Source: Deltaproteobacteria bacterium (lineage in GTDB: Bacteria; Desulfobacterota; GWC2-55-46; DRQE01). Taken from it: 32,999 bases of DNA. The notes beneath the pieces are model-generated. The model saw only the letters and a program-made list of their open reading frames with translations. It ran no database searches and was not told the origin of the DNA. The position numbers and the translations under genes are program-made. Positions 1-6,609 of this stretch are shown here, piece by piece. The DNA lies in NCBI GenBank assembly GCA_015492495.1, contig WGEY01000091.1, positions 1-32,999 of the forward strand, given 5' to 3'. Every line of letters starts with the position of its first letter. The first letter of the stretch is position 1.

Positions 1-1
1 C

Positions 2-391
2 CTCAAAGAGGTGATGCCTTATCTCGAAAGGATGGGTTTTGACATAGAGCCATTCGGTCCATCGCGTATACACGGCGGCGAAACGTTCATCATAAAGGCC
101 TCCCCTGAGATCCTTTCCGGAAGAAGGAGTGCGGAGCTTGTAAAGGAGCTTGTGGAGGAGCTAGCCGAGACCGGCTCGAGGTCCAAGGTGGAGCGCGGTA
201 TAGATTCCGCGCTCATGAGGATAGCCTGCCACAGCGTGATAAGGGGGCGTAGGACCCTTTCAAAGGAAGAGGCCATGGCACTCCTGAGGGACCTTGCAGG
301 AGTGGATTTTTCCGGACACTGTCCACATGGAAGGCCTGTGGTCAGGAGGTTTTCGAGGGCGGAAGTAGAGGCCATGTTCGAAAGGAGATAG
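2..391 (+). CDS. mutL: DNA mismatch repair protein MutL, C-terminal part (5' end outside window)
   Basis: The frame is open from the window edge, so only the last ~129 residues are present. They match the C-terminal dimerisation/nuclease domain of MutL. An ACHSVIR segment, a CPHGRP segment and a final FSR correspond in order to conserved metal-site motifs of endonuclease-type MutL proteins. MutL links MutS mismatch recognition to strand incision; its N-terminal GHKL ATPase lies outside the window. The gene ends at a TAG, and the phosphoesterase ATG follows 9 bases later, so the two are probably co-transcribed. A MutL next to miaA is a common bacterial arrangement and supports the call. Whether the nuclease is intact cannot be judged, because the upstream DQHA-type motif is not visible. 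Confidence 0.88.
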   Translation, partial: LKEVMPYLERMGFDIEPFGPSRIHGGETFIIKASPEILSGRRSAELVKELVEELAETGSRSKVERGIDSALMRIACHSVIRGRRTLSKEEAMALLRDLAGVDFSGHCPHGRPVVRRFSRAEVEAMFERR

Positions 392-399
392 CCTGCGCG

Positions 400-1251
400 A
401 TGATATCGAGAAGGGGCTTTCTGAAGGGGGTACTCGGCGCAGGCCTTGCCGGGGCGACACTTGGCGGCGGGGTCCTGGCCGAGGGCTACTGGCTCGGTCC
501 GGGCAGGGTGGTCGTCGAGGATACGTCCGTGGCCGTAAAGGGGCTGCCCGAGGGCTTCGAAGGATTCACCATCTGCCAGCTTACGGACATCCACCACGGG
601 GCCATGGTGGATATGGGCTTCATAGAGAAGGTGGTCGGCATGGCCAACGCGCTCGGCCCAGACCTCTTCGTCCTCACGGGGGACTACGTATCGAGGAGCA
701 GAAGATACATTGCGCCTGTTGCGGACATCCTGGCCACCCTGCGCTCCCGGTTCGGCACCTTCGCCGTGCTCGGCAACCACGACCACTGGGTGGGTGGGCG
801 TCGCATGAGGGATGCCCTGACCGCAGGGGGCATAAGGATACTAAGGAACAGACACGACTTCATCGAGGCCGGAGGAAGCCGTATATGTATCGCCGGTGTG
901 GGCGACCTGAGGACCGACCGTCCGGATGCAAGGGCGGCCCTTGCCGGGGTTGGTGACGGTGTGCCCAGGATAGTTCTTTCGCACCACCCGGACTACGCGG
1001 AATCGATACCATCCGACGTACGCGTGGATCTCGTTATGGCAGGCCACACCCACGGCGGGCAGGTAAGGTTGCCGGTCTTGAACTACGCCCCGTATCTGCC
1101 CTCGCGCTACGGGCAGAGATACCGCGGCGGCCTCGTACGGCGGGGTTCCATGCAGGTGTACGTCTCAAGGGGCATAGGAATGGTCAATGTCCCGGTACGC
1201 TTCAACTGCCCCCCGGAGATAACCATGGTTCGACTCGTTGGTGCAGGTTGA
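400..1251 (+). CDS. Tat-exported metallophosphoesterase (YkuE-like, calcineurin superfamily)
   Basis: This 283-residue protein starts with a twin-arginine signal (SRRGFLK, then a Gly/Ala-rich stretch), so it is predicted to cross the membrane folded. The calcineurin-like metal-binding motifs follow in order: TDIHHG (D63, H65), GDY (D95), GNHDH (N126, H127), SHHPD and AGHTHGG. These are the standard ligands of a two-metal phosphoesterase core. In the YkuE family such proteins sit on the outer face of the inner membrane, and some members act on lipid-linked phosphoesters; the substrate here is unknown. The ATG lies 9 bases after mutL and the stop is 4 bases before the preferred miaA ATG, so it is embedded in a mutL-miaA operon. 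Confidence 0.85.
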   Translation: MISRRGFLKGVLGAGLAGATLGGGVLAEGYWLGPGRVVVEDTSVAVKGLPEGFEGFTICQLTDIHHGAMVDMGFIEKVVGMANALGPDLFVLTGDYVSRSRRYIAPVADILATLRSRFGTFAVLGNHDHWVGGRRMRDALTAGGIRILRNRHDFIEAGGSRICIAGVGDLRTDRPDARAALAGVGDGVPRIVLSHHPDYAESIPSDVRVDLVMAGHTHGGQVRLPVLNYAPYLPSRYGQRYRGGLVRRGSMQVYVSRGIGMVNVPVRFNCPPEITMVRLVGAG

Positions 1252-1255
1252 GGAT

Positions 1256-2176
1256 ATGAAGAAGACGAAGATGGTCGTAATAGTCGGGCCGACCGCGGCC
1301 GGCAAGACCGCCCTTTCGCTCAAGCTCGCCAAGGCCTTCAACGGAGAGATCGTTTCGGCAGACTCGATGCAGGTCTACCGGTACATGGACATAGGAACGG
1401 CAAAACCCACGAAGGAGGAGAGGGAGTATGTCCCCCACCACCTGATAGACATCGTTGATCCTGACTGCGAGTACAGTGCCGCGGACTTCAAGAGGGATGC
1501 GGAGAGGGTGATCTCGGATATAGTGTCTAGGTCAAGGAGGGTCTTTCTCGTCGGAGGTACGGGCCTATATGTCCGTGCGTTGCTTGAGGGGTTGTTTGAC
1601 GGTCCGGGGAAGGTGCCTTCGTTGAGGGCGTGGCTGGGAGACAAGGCCCGTCGGGCCGGCAAGGAGGCCTTGTACAGGGAGCTTGAAGTGGTCGATCCGG
1701 CCTCCGCAAGACGCATACACCCGAACAACCTTGCGCGCATCGTACGCGCGCTCGAGGTGTACCATGCAACCGGGCGTCCCCTCTCCGAGTTTCATCGACG
1801 CCACGGCTTCGGCGAAGAGAGGTTCGATACCCTTAAGATAGGTCTTGTCAGGGACCGCAGGGTCCTCTACGCCGACATAGAGAAGAGGGTCGACCGTATG
1901 ATCGAAGACGGGCTTCTGGAGGAGGTCCGCTGGTTGCTCGAGGCCGGCTACACGCAGGATCTGAAGCCCATGCTGGCGCTCGGATACAGGGAGATGACCG
2001 ATCACATCATGGGAAGGCTCGACTTCGACGAGGCTGTGGCAGAGCTCAAGAGGAATACGCGTAACTACGCCAAAAGACAGCTTACATGGTTCAAGAAGGA
2101 TAGCGGCATACGGTGGTTTTCCCCCGATGACGAGGCCGGTATAATGCGGGCGGTAAAGAGGTTCTTTACGCAGTAG
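1256..2176 (+). CDS. miaA: tRNA dimethylallyltransferase MiaA
   Basis: This 306-residue protein transfers a dimethylallyl group to N6 of A37 in tRNAs that read UNN codons, the first step towards ms2i6A. The N-terminus has the P-loop GPTAAGKT (residues 11-18), followed by DSMQVYRYMDIGTAKPT, the diagnostic tRNA/DMAPP-site segment. YVPHHLID, VGGTGLYVRALL and the C-terminal tail with RNYAKRQLTWF are also typical. The ATG at 1256 was preferred because it gives a normal family start and has GAGG just upstream. An in-frame TTG at 1238 would add six residues and overlap the phosphoesterase gene. Length is normal for the family. hfq, a frequent downstream neighbour, is absent. Confidence 0.95.
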   Translation: MKKTKMVVIVGPTAAGKTALSLKLAKAFNGEIVSADSMQVYRYMDIGTAKPTKEEREYVPHHLIDIVDPDCEYSAADFKRDAERVISDIVSRSRRVFLVGGTGLYVRALLEGLFDGPGKVPSLRAWLGDKARRAGKEALYRELEVVDPASARRIHPNNLARIVRALEVYHATGRPLSEFHRRHGFGEERFDTLKIGLVRDRRVLYADIEKRVDRMIEDGLLEEVRWLLEAGYTQDLKPMLALGYREMTDHIMGRLDFDEAVAELKRNTRNYAKRQLTWFKKDSGIRWFSPDDEAGIMRAVKRFFTQ

Positions 2177-2382
2177 CCTTTGTGTATTAATATGGAAAGA
2201 ATACTTGGAGGTTGTTTTTTTATGTCACCTCAAGGGCGAGCCGAAGGCCCTGGCGTAAGTCTGCCTGCCTCCGGCGGCTCGGCCTGCGAGGATGGTTCCG
2301 GGGACCGGAGCTTTCCCTTATTCATCAAGTTTTCTTGGGTGATATGCTGCGAAAAACTGTCTTGCGGAAGGAACTGAACGGG

Positions 2383-3255
2383 ATGAGAAGATATTTTGTC
2401 TCTGTATTGTCTCTGCTCATTCTCATGGTATGTACGGGCTCCGCCCTTGCGGAGGTTACGGTCGTGAAGGCCGAGGGCTCTGCTGTAAAGGGCGAAGACG
2501 AGGCCTTGACAAAGAGGGCCGCGTTGGAGGACGCCCTGAAGGGTGCCGTGGCTCGTGCCGTAAATTCGGTCCTGAAGGATGAAAAGGCCGAGGAGATCTC
2601 GGATCTACTCGAGGTGGAGATATACTCGACACCCATGCGGTATGTGCTGAACTACAGGATACTCTCGGAAGGATGGATAACCCACTTCGACCTGCCAGAG
2701 GACTTTCTTAAGCCCGAGGAGATCGAGGAGGTGGTGGAGGAGGGCGTCAAGCTCGAAGACCTCGAGTACCATGAAAACGTCGGCGGCGGGGCTGAAGAGG
2801 TGGATCCTGAAACACCACAATGGCCCGAGGGACCGGCCGGGGCAGAGGTAGAGGCCGCAGCTCCGGAATCGGCACGTAAAGACCTCGGCGCAGGCGGTGT
2901 GGTACTGTACCACCTGTGGATAGAGGCGAGCGTGGACATAGGGGAGCTTAAGAAGGACATCGGGCGCTTTGCTGATATCGAAGAGCAGGAGACCACCACG
3001 GTTGAGGTCGTAATGCTCGATGTCCCGGACTACAGGAGCTTCGAATCTCTCAAGAAGAGGCTCGAGGAGATGGATATTATAAAGGGGCTTTCGTTCGAGT
3101 CCTTTTCAAAGGGAAGGTATGTGCTCAGCGCGGCCGTGGCGGGCGACGGGCATGCACTCTACGACAGCCTCGTCGACACCCTGGGAAAGGATTATATACT
3201 TATACCAGGGGGTACGGGCCGGGTAATAATCAAGGTGGACCACGGCGCATTTTAA
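2383..3255 (+). CDS. secreted protein with FlgT-N-like domain, function unknown
   Basis: This 290-residue protein has a clear signal peptide (MRRYFV..., hydrophobic core, cleavage after SALA near residue 23). The ATG at 2383 was chosen because the signal starts there and AAGGA lies upstream. The frame extends further 5', but that extension is arginine-rich and looks non-coding. After the signal comes a block (VVKAEGSAVKGEDEALTKRAALEDAL) resembling the N-terminal domain of flagellar protein FlgT and related envelope proteins. An acidic, Pro/Ala-rich linker (~residues 115-165) follows, then an alpha/beta C-terminal half. Thirteen bases downstream is a DUF799-like lipoprotein, so the pair may form a periplasmic or outer-membrane complex. 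No flagellar genes are nearby, so the FlgT likeness should be read as fold family only. Confidence 0.55.
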   Translation: MRRYFVSVLSLLILMVCTGSALAEVTVVKAEGSAVKGEDEALTKRAALEDALKGAVARAVNSVLKDEKAEEISDLLEVEIYSTPMRYVLNYRILSEGWITHFDLPEDFLKPEEIEEVVEEGVKLEDLEYHENVGGGAEEVDPETPQWPEGPAGAEVEAAAPESARKDLGAGGVVLYHLWIEASVDIGELKKDIGRFADIEEQETTTVEVVMLDVPDYRSFESLKKRLEEMDIIKGLSFESFSKGRYVLSAAVAGDGHALYDSLVDTLGKDYILIPGGTGRVIIKVDHGAF

Positions 3256-3267
3256 CCCGAAGGGATC

Positions 3268-3900
3268 ATGAAAAGGATTATACCGACCCTGCTCGTTTTA
3301 CTTCTACTTACGGCGGCCGGTTGCGGGAATCCGGTGCGGTACAGGCTTGCGGAGGATTACACGCTCCATGCACCGGTGACTGTAGCGGTACTTCCGGTCG
3401 AAGGGGCGGTGGAGGATAGAGAGGTAAAGGAGTTTTTCAGGGCCGCGGCGGCGGAGAAGCTCAGGGAGTTGGGCTACGACGTCATCGACCCGGCTCGTGT
3501 GGACGAAGTCTATGTCAGGGTCGAGGATACACGTCTTAACGGTATGTCGCCCAAGGAGGCTGCGTCCCTTCTTGGGACGGACGCCGTCCTGCACATAGAT
3601 ATAACCAAGTGGAGGAAAAAACTTCTCACCCCGTACGCCTCATTGAAGGTCGGAGCCGAGTTCGTCCTTTATGCGAGCGACGGCAGGAGGCTCTGGAAGG
3701 CAAGGTACAGGACCAAGGAGTCCGACCTCAGGCTGGACAGGCAGGCGCTGGAGTTCGGCATAATAAAGGCCTACGAGCCGAGGATAGAGCGGATAGTAGG
3801 CTCGGTATTCGTAACACTCCCCTCTGCGCAGCTACCTGAAGAGCTGGATAAAAAAGAAGAGGAAGATGGGCCGAGGGAGTTTTTCCAGTGGCTTCCCTGA
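3268..3900 (+). CDS. lipoprotein of the DUF799/GNA1162-like type
   Basis: This 210-residue lipoprotein has a basic start (MKR), a leucine-rich core and a lipobox LTAAGC with the lipidated Cys at residue 19. The mature part begins with a beta-strand block of the pattern VTVAVLPVEG. An alpha/beta body follows with LRELGYDVIDP and the stretch SLLGTDAVLHIDITKW. This layout matches DUF799/GNA1162-type lipoproteins, which are outer-membrane associated and often lie beside CsgG-like secretion-pore genes. The C-terminus is acidic (KKEEEDG). It follows the FlgT-like gene by 12 bases and probably shares its transcript. The family assignment comes from pattern recognition only, and the role is unknown. 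Confidence 0.6.
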   Translation: MKRIIPTLLVLLLLTAAGCGNPVRYRLAEDYTLHAPVTVAVLPVEGAVEDREVKEFFRAAAAEKLRELGYDVIDPARVDEVYVRVEDTRLNGMSPKEAASLLGTDAVLHIDITKWRKKLLTPYASLKVGAEFVLYASDGRRLWKARYRTKESDLRLDRQALEFGIIKAYEPRIERIVGSVFVTLPSAQLPEELDKKEEEDGPREFFQWLP

Positions 3901-3957
3901 CACACCTTGTGGAACATTCCCTCTCAGGGCGATGTCCCGACCTCCAGAGGGGCCTTC

Positions 3958-4512
3958 ATGTCCTTACAATCCGTAATGAACATCGCGAATGTCCTGACAT
4001 TCGCGAGGATGGTCCTGGTACCGGTCTTCACGGTGCTGTTCGTGCACGAGAGGTACGATGCGGCCCTCTTGGCGTTCGTTGCCGCGGCGGCGACCGATGC
4101 GCTGGACGGGTTTGTCGCAAGGAGGTACCACTCGGCGAGCTCCACCGGCGCCGTACTGGACCCTGTTGCCGATAAGTCCCTTAACATGGCAGCCTACATC
4201 TCTCTCGGGATCAAGGGATGGGTGCCGGTCTTTCTGAGCGTGCTTGTGGTGGCCAGAGAGGTCCTTGTGCTTACTATCCTCGGATTCCTGCTCCTCAGGC
4301 GCAGGGGCAGGGGGTTCGGGGACCTTCCGGGGGTCTCTCTTGCCGGCAAGGTTACAACCGCGCTCCAGATGACGACCGTGATCGTTGCGATCCTTCTCGG
4401 TGAAGCCTCGGGTACGGCCTTTTCGGCGCTTGTTGCGGTAACGGCGCTCTCTACGGCCTACAGCGGCTATGATTACATCACAAAGGGGTTCAAGATCTTC
4501 TCCGGCTGGTAA
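3958..4512 (+). CDS. pgsA: CDP-alcohol phosphatidyltransferase, probably PgsA
   Basis: This 184-residue integral membrane protein carries the complete CDP-alcohol phosphotransferase signature D-G-x2-A-R-x8-G-x3-D-x3-D, as DG-FV-AR ... G-AVL-D-PVA-D. The N-terminus NIANVLTFARMVLVPVF is typical of CDP-diacylglycerol--glycerol-3-phosphate 3-phosphatidyltransferase, the committed step to phosphatidylglycerol and cardiolipin. About five hydrophobic helices are visible. The ATG at 3958 has AGAGGGG at good spacing; an upstream in-frame start at 3907 would add an uncharged leader that does not look native. The substrate cannot be proved from the motif, which is shared with phosphatidylserine and other synthases. 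The gene ends 8 bases from the convergent minus-strand pair, with no visible terminator between. Confidence 0.8.
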   Translation: MSLQSVMNIANVLTFARMVLVPVFTVLFVHERYDAALLAFVAAAATDALDGFVARRYHSASSTGAVLDPVADKSLNMAAYISLGIKGWVPVFLSVLVVAREVLVLTILGFLLLRRRGRGFGDLPGVSLAGKVTTALQMTTVIVAILLGEASGTAFSALVAVTALSTAYSGYDYITKGFKIFSGW

Positions 4513-4520
4513 GCCCCGCG

Positions 4521-5363
4521 TCATATGGCCTCGTTGAGGTGCCTTATGTCCGCCAGGCTGAACACCGGTCCTTCCTGGCAAGCGTAGGCGCTGTTTATCT
4601 GGCAATGTCCGCACTTGCCCAGACCGCACTTCATCCTGCGCTCGAGCGAGAGGTAGATCTCCGTACCCCTGAGCTTCTTGTTGCCCAGGCTCAGTATCAC
4701 GTACTTGTACATGACCGGCGGCCCCACGAGCACCGCAACGGTCTTTGAGTCATCGACCCTGAGCGGGCCGATGAGCGTTGTCACAACCCCTACGTTTCCG
4801 TCCCATCCGGGATGCGGCCTGTCCACCGTGATCCTTATGTCCATGCCGGCCCTCTTCCACTCCTTGAGCTCCTCCTTGAAGAGTATCTCGTCCGGGGATT
4901 TGACACCGTAGAGGAGTGTCAGTCTTCCGAAGGACCTTCTTTTGTTGAGCATGGTCTTTATGAGGGACCTCATGGGTACAAGCCCGATGCCGCCTGCAAC
5001 AAAGAGTATGTCCTTGCGCTCCATCTCATCCACGGGAAAGCCCCTCCCGAACGGCCCCCTCACCCAGAGTATATCGCCCTGACCGAGCCTGTGGATGGCG
5101 CGCGTGAGGTTGCCCACCTCCCTGATGCACAGCTCCACGCGCCTTGTTCCGCAGCGGGGTGAGCTTATGGATATGGGAGCCTCTCCGTATCCGGGAAGCC
5201 CCACCATCAGGAACTGCCCGGGCGTGTGATCGATCGGGGCGGGCATCGTGAGGACAAAGAACATCTCCCTGTCGGTAAGCTTTACGGCCTCTTCGACCCT
5301 TGCGGGAACCGGTGTGTAAGGGGAGGCCGCTTCAGCGTTCCTTTGTCTCGCGTATGATTTCAT
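4521..5363 (-). CDS. FAD/NAD(P)-binding [2Fe-2S] oxidoreductase, sulfhydrogenase gamma / AsrB type
   Basis: This 280-residue protein has a ferredoxin-reductase fold. A flavin-binding barrel (EAPISIS, the usual RxYS region) is followed by a nucleotide-binding half with GGIGLVPMRSLI. The C-terminus holds four cysteines (C246, C251, C254, C262) in the CGLGKCGHC...C arrangement that binds [2Fe-2S] in PyrK-like and hydrogenase-gamma proteins. Such subunits pass electrons between NAD(P)H and an iron-sulfur partner. The start at 5363 has AGAGG six bases upstream and overlaps the preceding beta-type gene by 32 bases, implying translational coupling. No hydrogenase or sulfite reductase catalytic subunit is within the window, so the electron acceptor is unknown. 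Confidence 0.8.
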   Translation of the reverse strand: MKSYARQRNAEAASPYTPVPARVEEAVKLTDREMFFVLTMPAPIDHTPGQFLMVGLPGYGEAPISISSPRCGTRRVELCIREVGNLTRAIHRLGQGDILWVRGPFGRGFPVDEMERKDILFVAGGIGLVPMRSLIKTMLNKRRSFGRLTLLYGVKSPDEILFKEELKEWKRAGMDIRITVDRPHPGWDGNVGVVTTLIGPLRVDDSKTVAVLVGPPVMYKYVILSLGNKKLRGTEIYLSLERRMKCGLGKCGHCQINSAYACQEGPVFSLADIRHLNEAI

Positions 5364-6363
5364 TCGTAACCTCTGAGATATTTATCCTGACCAGGCACGT
5401 CCGGCTGCATCTGCCGCAACCCACGCAGAAAAGGCCCTTGAAGCGGTCCGCGAGGTAACGGAATTTTCTGTTGAAGCGGTGCCTGAGCCTCGCCGAGCGG
5501 GCCTTTCTGAAGTTGTGCCCGCCCGCGACCTTTGCAAAGTCCTCGAGGGTACACCCGTCCCACACCCTGTAACGCGTGGCATCTTCGAGATCGAGCGTTA
5601 TGTCGTCCTTTACGTCGAAGCAGTAACAGGTGGGGCATACGTGGTTGCAGGAACCGCAGCCGTAGCAGACCCTGCCTATCCTGTCCCAGACCGGGCTCGA
5701 GTCGGCCCCTCGGTATATGAGCGGGAGCTGGGAGGGCTCGGCATCAAGCCGGGTCCTGAACATCTTCTCTTTTCTCTCTACCATCCTTTCGAGCCTTTCA
5801 AGGTCCGCCTTCTCGGCCTTTGTAGCGGAGGTGTACCTTTCAAGGAGCCTTCTGCCCCTCTTGGTGCCCGTTCTTACGATAAAGCCCCTTTCCGTCTCGT
5901 GCAGGAAGAGGTCGAAGCCGCGGTCAACGGTCATGGTGTGGAGGGAGCTGCAGAAGCAGTACTCGTCAGGGGTGCATTCGGTCCCTATGATGACGGTCCT
6001 CTTGCGCCTTGCAAGGTAGTTACGGTCCGGCGTGCCGTAGGAAAAGACCCTGTCGAGGAGGTTTACCGCATGGATGTCACATGGATGCAGGCCTATGATC
6101 GCTTGATTCTGTGCATCCACGACCTCCCGGACGTCTCCGTTCTTCAGGTCGAACCTCAAGAGGGTCTCCCTCGGCGGAAAGAGGAACTCCTTTGCCGAAA
6201 GGTGCGTGGGTGTCCGGCTAAGCCTCAACTGAGAGAACCTTTCTATGCGTGCGAACGCAGGGAACCCTTCCTTTTCAACGGGGCCGTAGAGCGTGTAGTC
6301 TCCGAGGAGCCCCTCTACAAGCCTTCTGAAGTCTTTTCTGGTTATGATTTCCATTGTACCCAT
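5332..6363 (-). CDS. 4Fe-4S dicluster protein, sulfhydrogenase beta / AsrA type
   Basis: This 343-residue protein ends in two ferredoxin-like clusters: CYGCGSCNHVCP (C233, C236, C239, C243) and CVGCGRCSRTC (C313, C316, C319, C323). The N-terminal ~220 residues match the beta subunit of cytoplasmic NiFe hydrogenases/sulfhydrogenases and AsrA, with the segment IIGLHPCDIHAVNLLDRVF. It should be a cytoplasmic electron-wire protein delivering electrons to or from the downstream flavin subunit. ATG codons occur at 6363 and 6354. The promoter seen upstream would give a leader of under 20 bases, so the start is not settled. It begins a two-gene minus operon. Confidence 0.8.
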   Translation of the reverse strand: MGTMEIITRKDFRRLVEGLLGDYTLYGPVEKEGFPAFARIERFSQLRLSRTPTHLSAKEFLFPPRETLLRFDLKNGDVREVVDAQNQAIIGLHPCDIHAVNLLDRVFSYGTPDRNYLARRKRTVIIGTECTPDEYCFCSSLHTMTVDRGFDLFLHETERGFIVRTGTKRGRRLLERYTSATKAEKADLERLERMVERKEKMFRTRLDAEPSQLPLIYRGADSSPVWDRIGRVCYGCGSCNHVCPTCYCFDVKDDITLDLEDATRYRVWDGCTLEDFAKVAGGHNFRKARSARLRHRFNRKFRYLADRFKGLFCVGCGRCSRTCLVRINISEVTNEIIRETKER

Positions 6364-6378
6364 ACGTTTCGGTCTCAG

Positions 6379-6407
6379 AGTATATCAGAAACCCGCAGGG
6401 GTGTCTA
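6379..6407 (-). promoter_or_regulatory. sigma70-type promoter of the minus-strand electron-transfer pair
   Basis: Read on the minus strand, TAGACA (6402-6407) is separated by exactly 17 bases from TATACT (6379-6384). Each hexamer has one mismatch to the consensus. The expected start site, near 6372, leaves only ~9 bases before the first ATG at 6363, or ~18 before the ATG at 6354. Translation may therefore begin on a very short leader or at the second ATG. Confidence 0.65.
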
Positions 6408-6458
6408 TTCGGCCACTGGAGTATCACGGCCCATGCGATATGCAATAGGCCGCCTCGC

Positions 6459-6487
6459 TTGTAAACATCCGTTATCTATGTGATAAT
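6459..6487 (+). promoter_or_regulatory. sigma70-type promoter before the first radical SAM gene
   Basis: TTGTAA (6459-6464) and GATAAT (6482-6487) are 17 bases apart. A TG one base before the -10 hexamer adds an extended -10 feature. The predicted start, near 6494, is about 3 bases before repeat copy A. The repeat would thus form almost the whole 5' leader of the radical SAM transcript. This promoter is divergent from the minus-strand promoter ~50 bases away. Confidence 0.55.
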
Positions 6488-6496
6488 AAGATGTCA

Positions 6497-6609
6497 AACA
6501 TGCATCGCGAGCGCTCCCCGCGGCTTGCCGCGGGGAATGCGAGCGAAATGTAAGTCGGAGAGTTCCTTACATGAGAGGATCCCTGCAGCTTGCTGCAGGG
6601 GTCTTCAAT
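6497..6609 (+). repeat. three-stem repeat, copy A
   Basis: This 113-base element matches copy B (8344-8459) in roughly 96 of 115 aligned columns, counted by eye. It has three inverted repeats in order. Stem 1 is CCCCGCGG/CCGCGGGG with a CTTG loop. Stem 2 is ATGTAAG/CTTACAT with an ~11-base loop. Stem 3 is CCCTGCAG/CTGCAGGG with a CTTG loop. Stems 1 and 3 resemble REP-type palindromes also seen near 11055 and 21091. It sits directly downstream of a predicted promoter and directly upstream of the first radical SAM gene. Confidence 0.8.

Noticed and set aside
2222-2377. 51-codon ATG frame with a GGAGG site upstream, between miaA and the FlgT-like gene
   Set aside because: The peptide is low-complexity, its codon use differs from neighbouring genes, and it runs over two small hairpins (GAGCCG/CGGCTC and TCCGG-GGA-CCGGA). 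More likely non-coding; a weak terminator role for the second hairpin is possible but lacks a T-run.
3964-4629. 221-codon minus-strand frame over pgsA
   Set aside because: Charged, repetitive antisense reading of a gene that carries a complete CDP-alcohol phosphotransferase motif.
5479-6483. 334-codon plus-strand open frame
   Set aside because: It is antisense to the 4Fe-4S beta-type gene, whose two cysteine clusters and family match are clear. The plus reading shows no motif and results from biased codon composition.
6497-6609. Cobalamin riboswitch ahead of a B12-type radical SAM gene
   Set aside because: The element is ~115 bases, too short, and lacks the conserved B12-box; its stems are REP-like palindromes.
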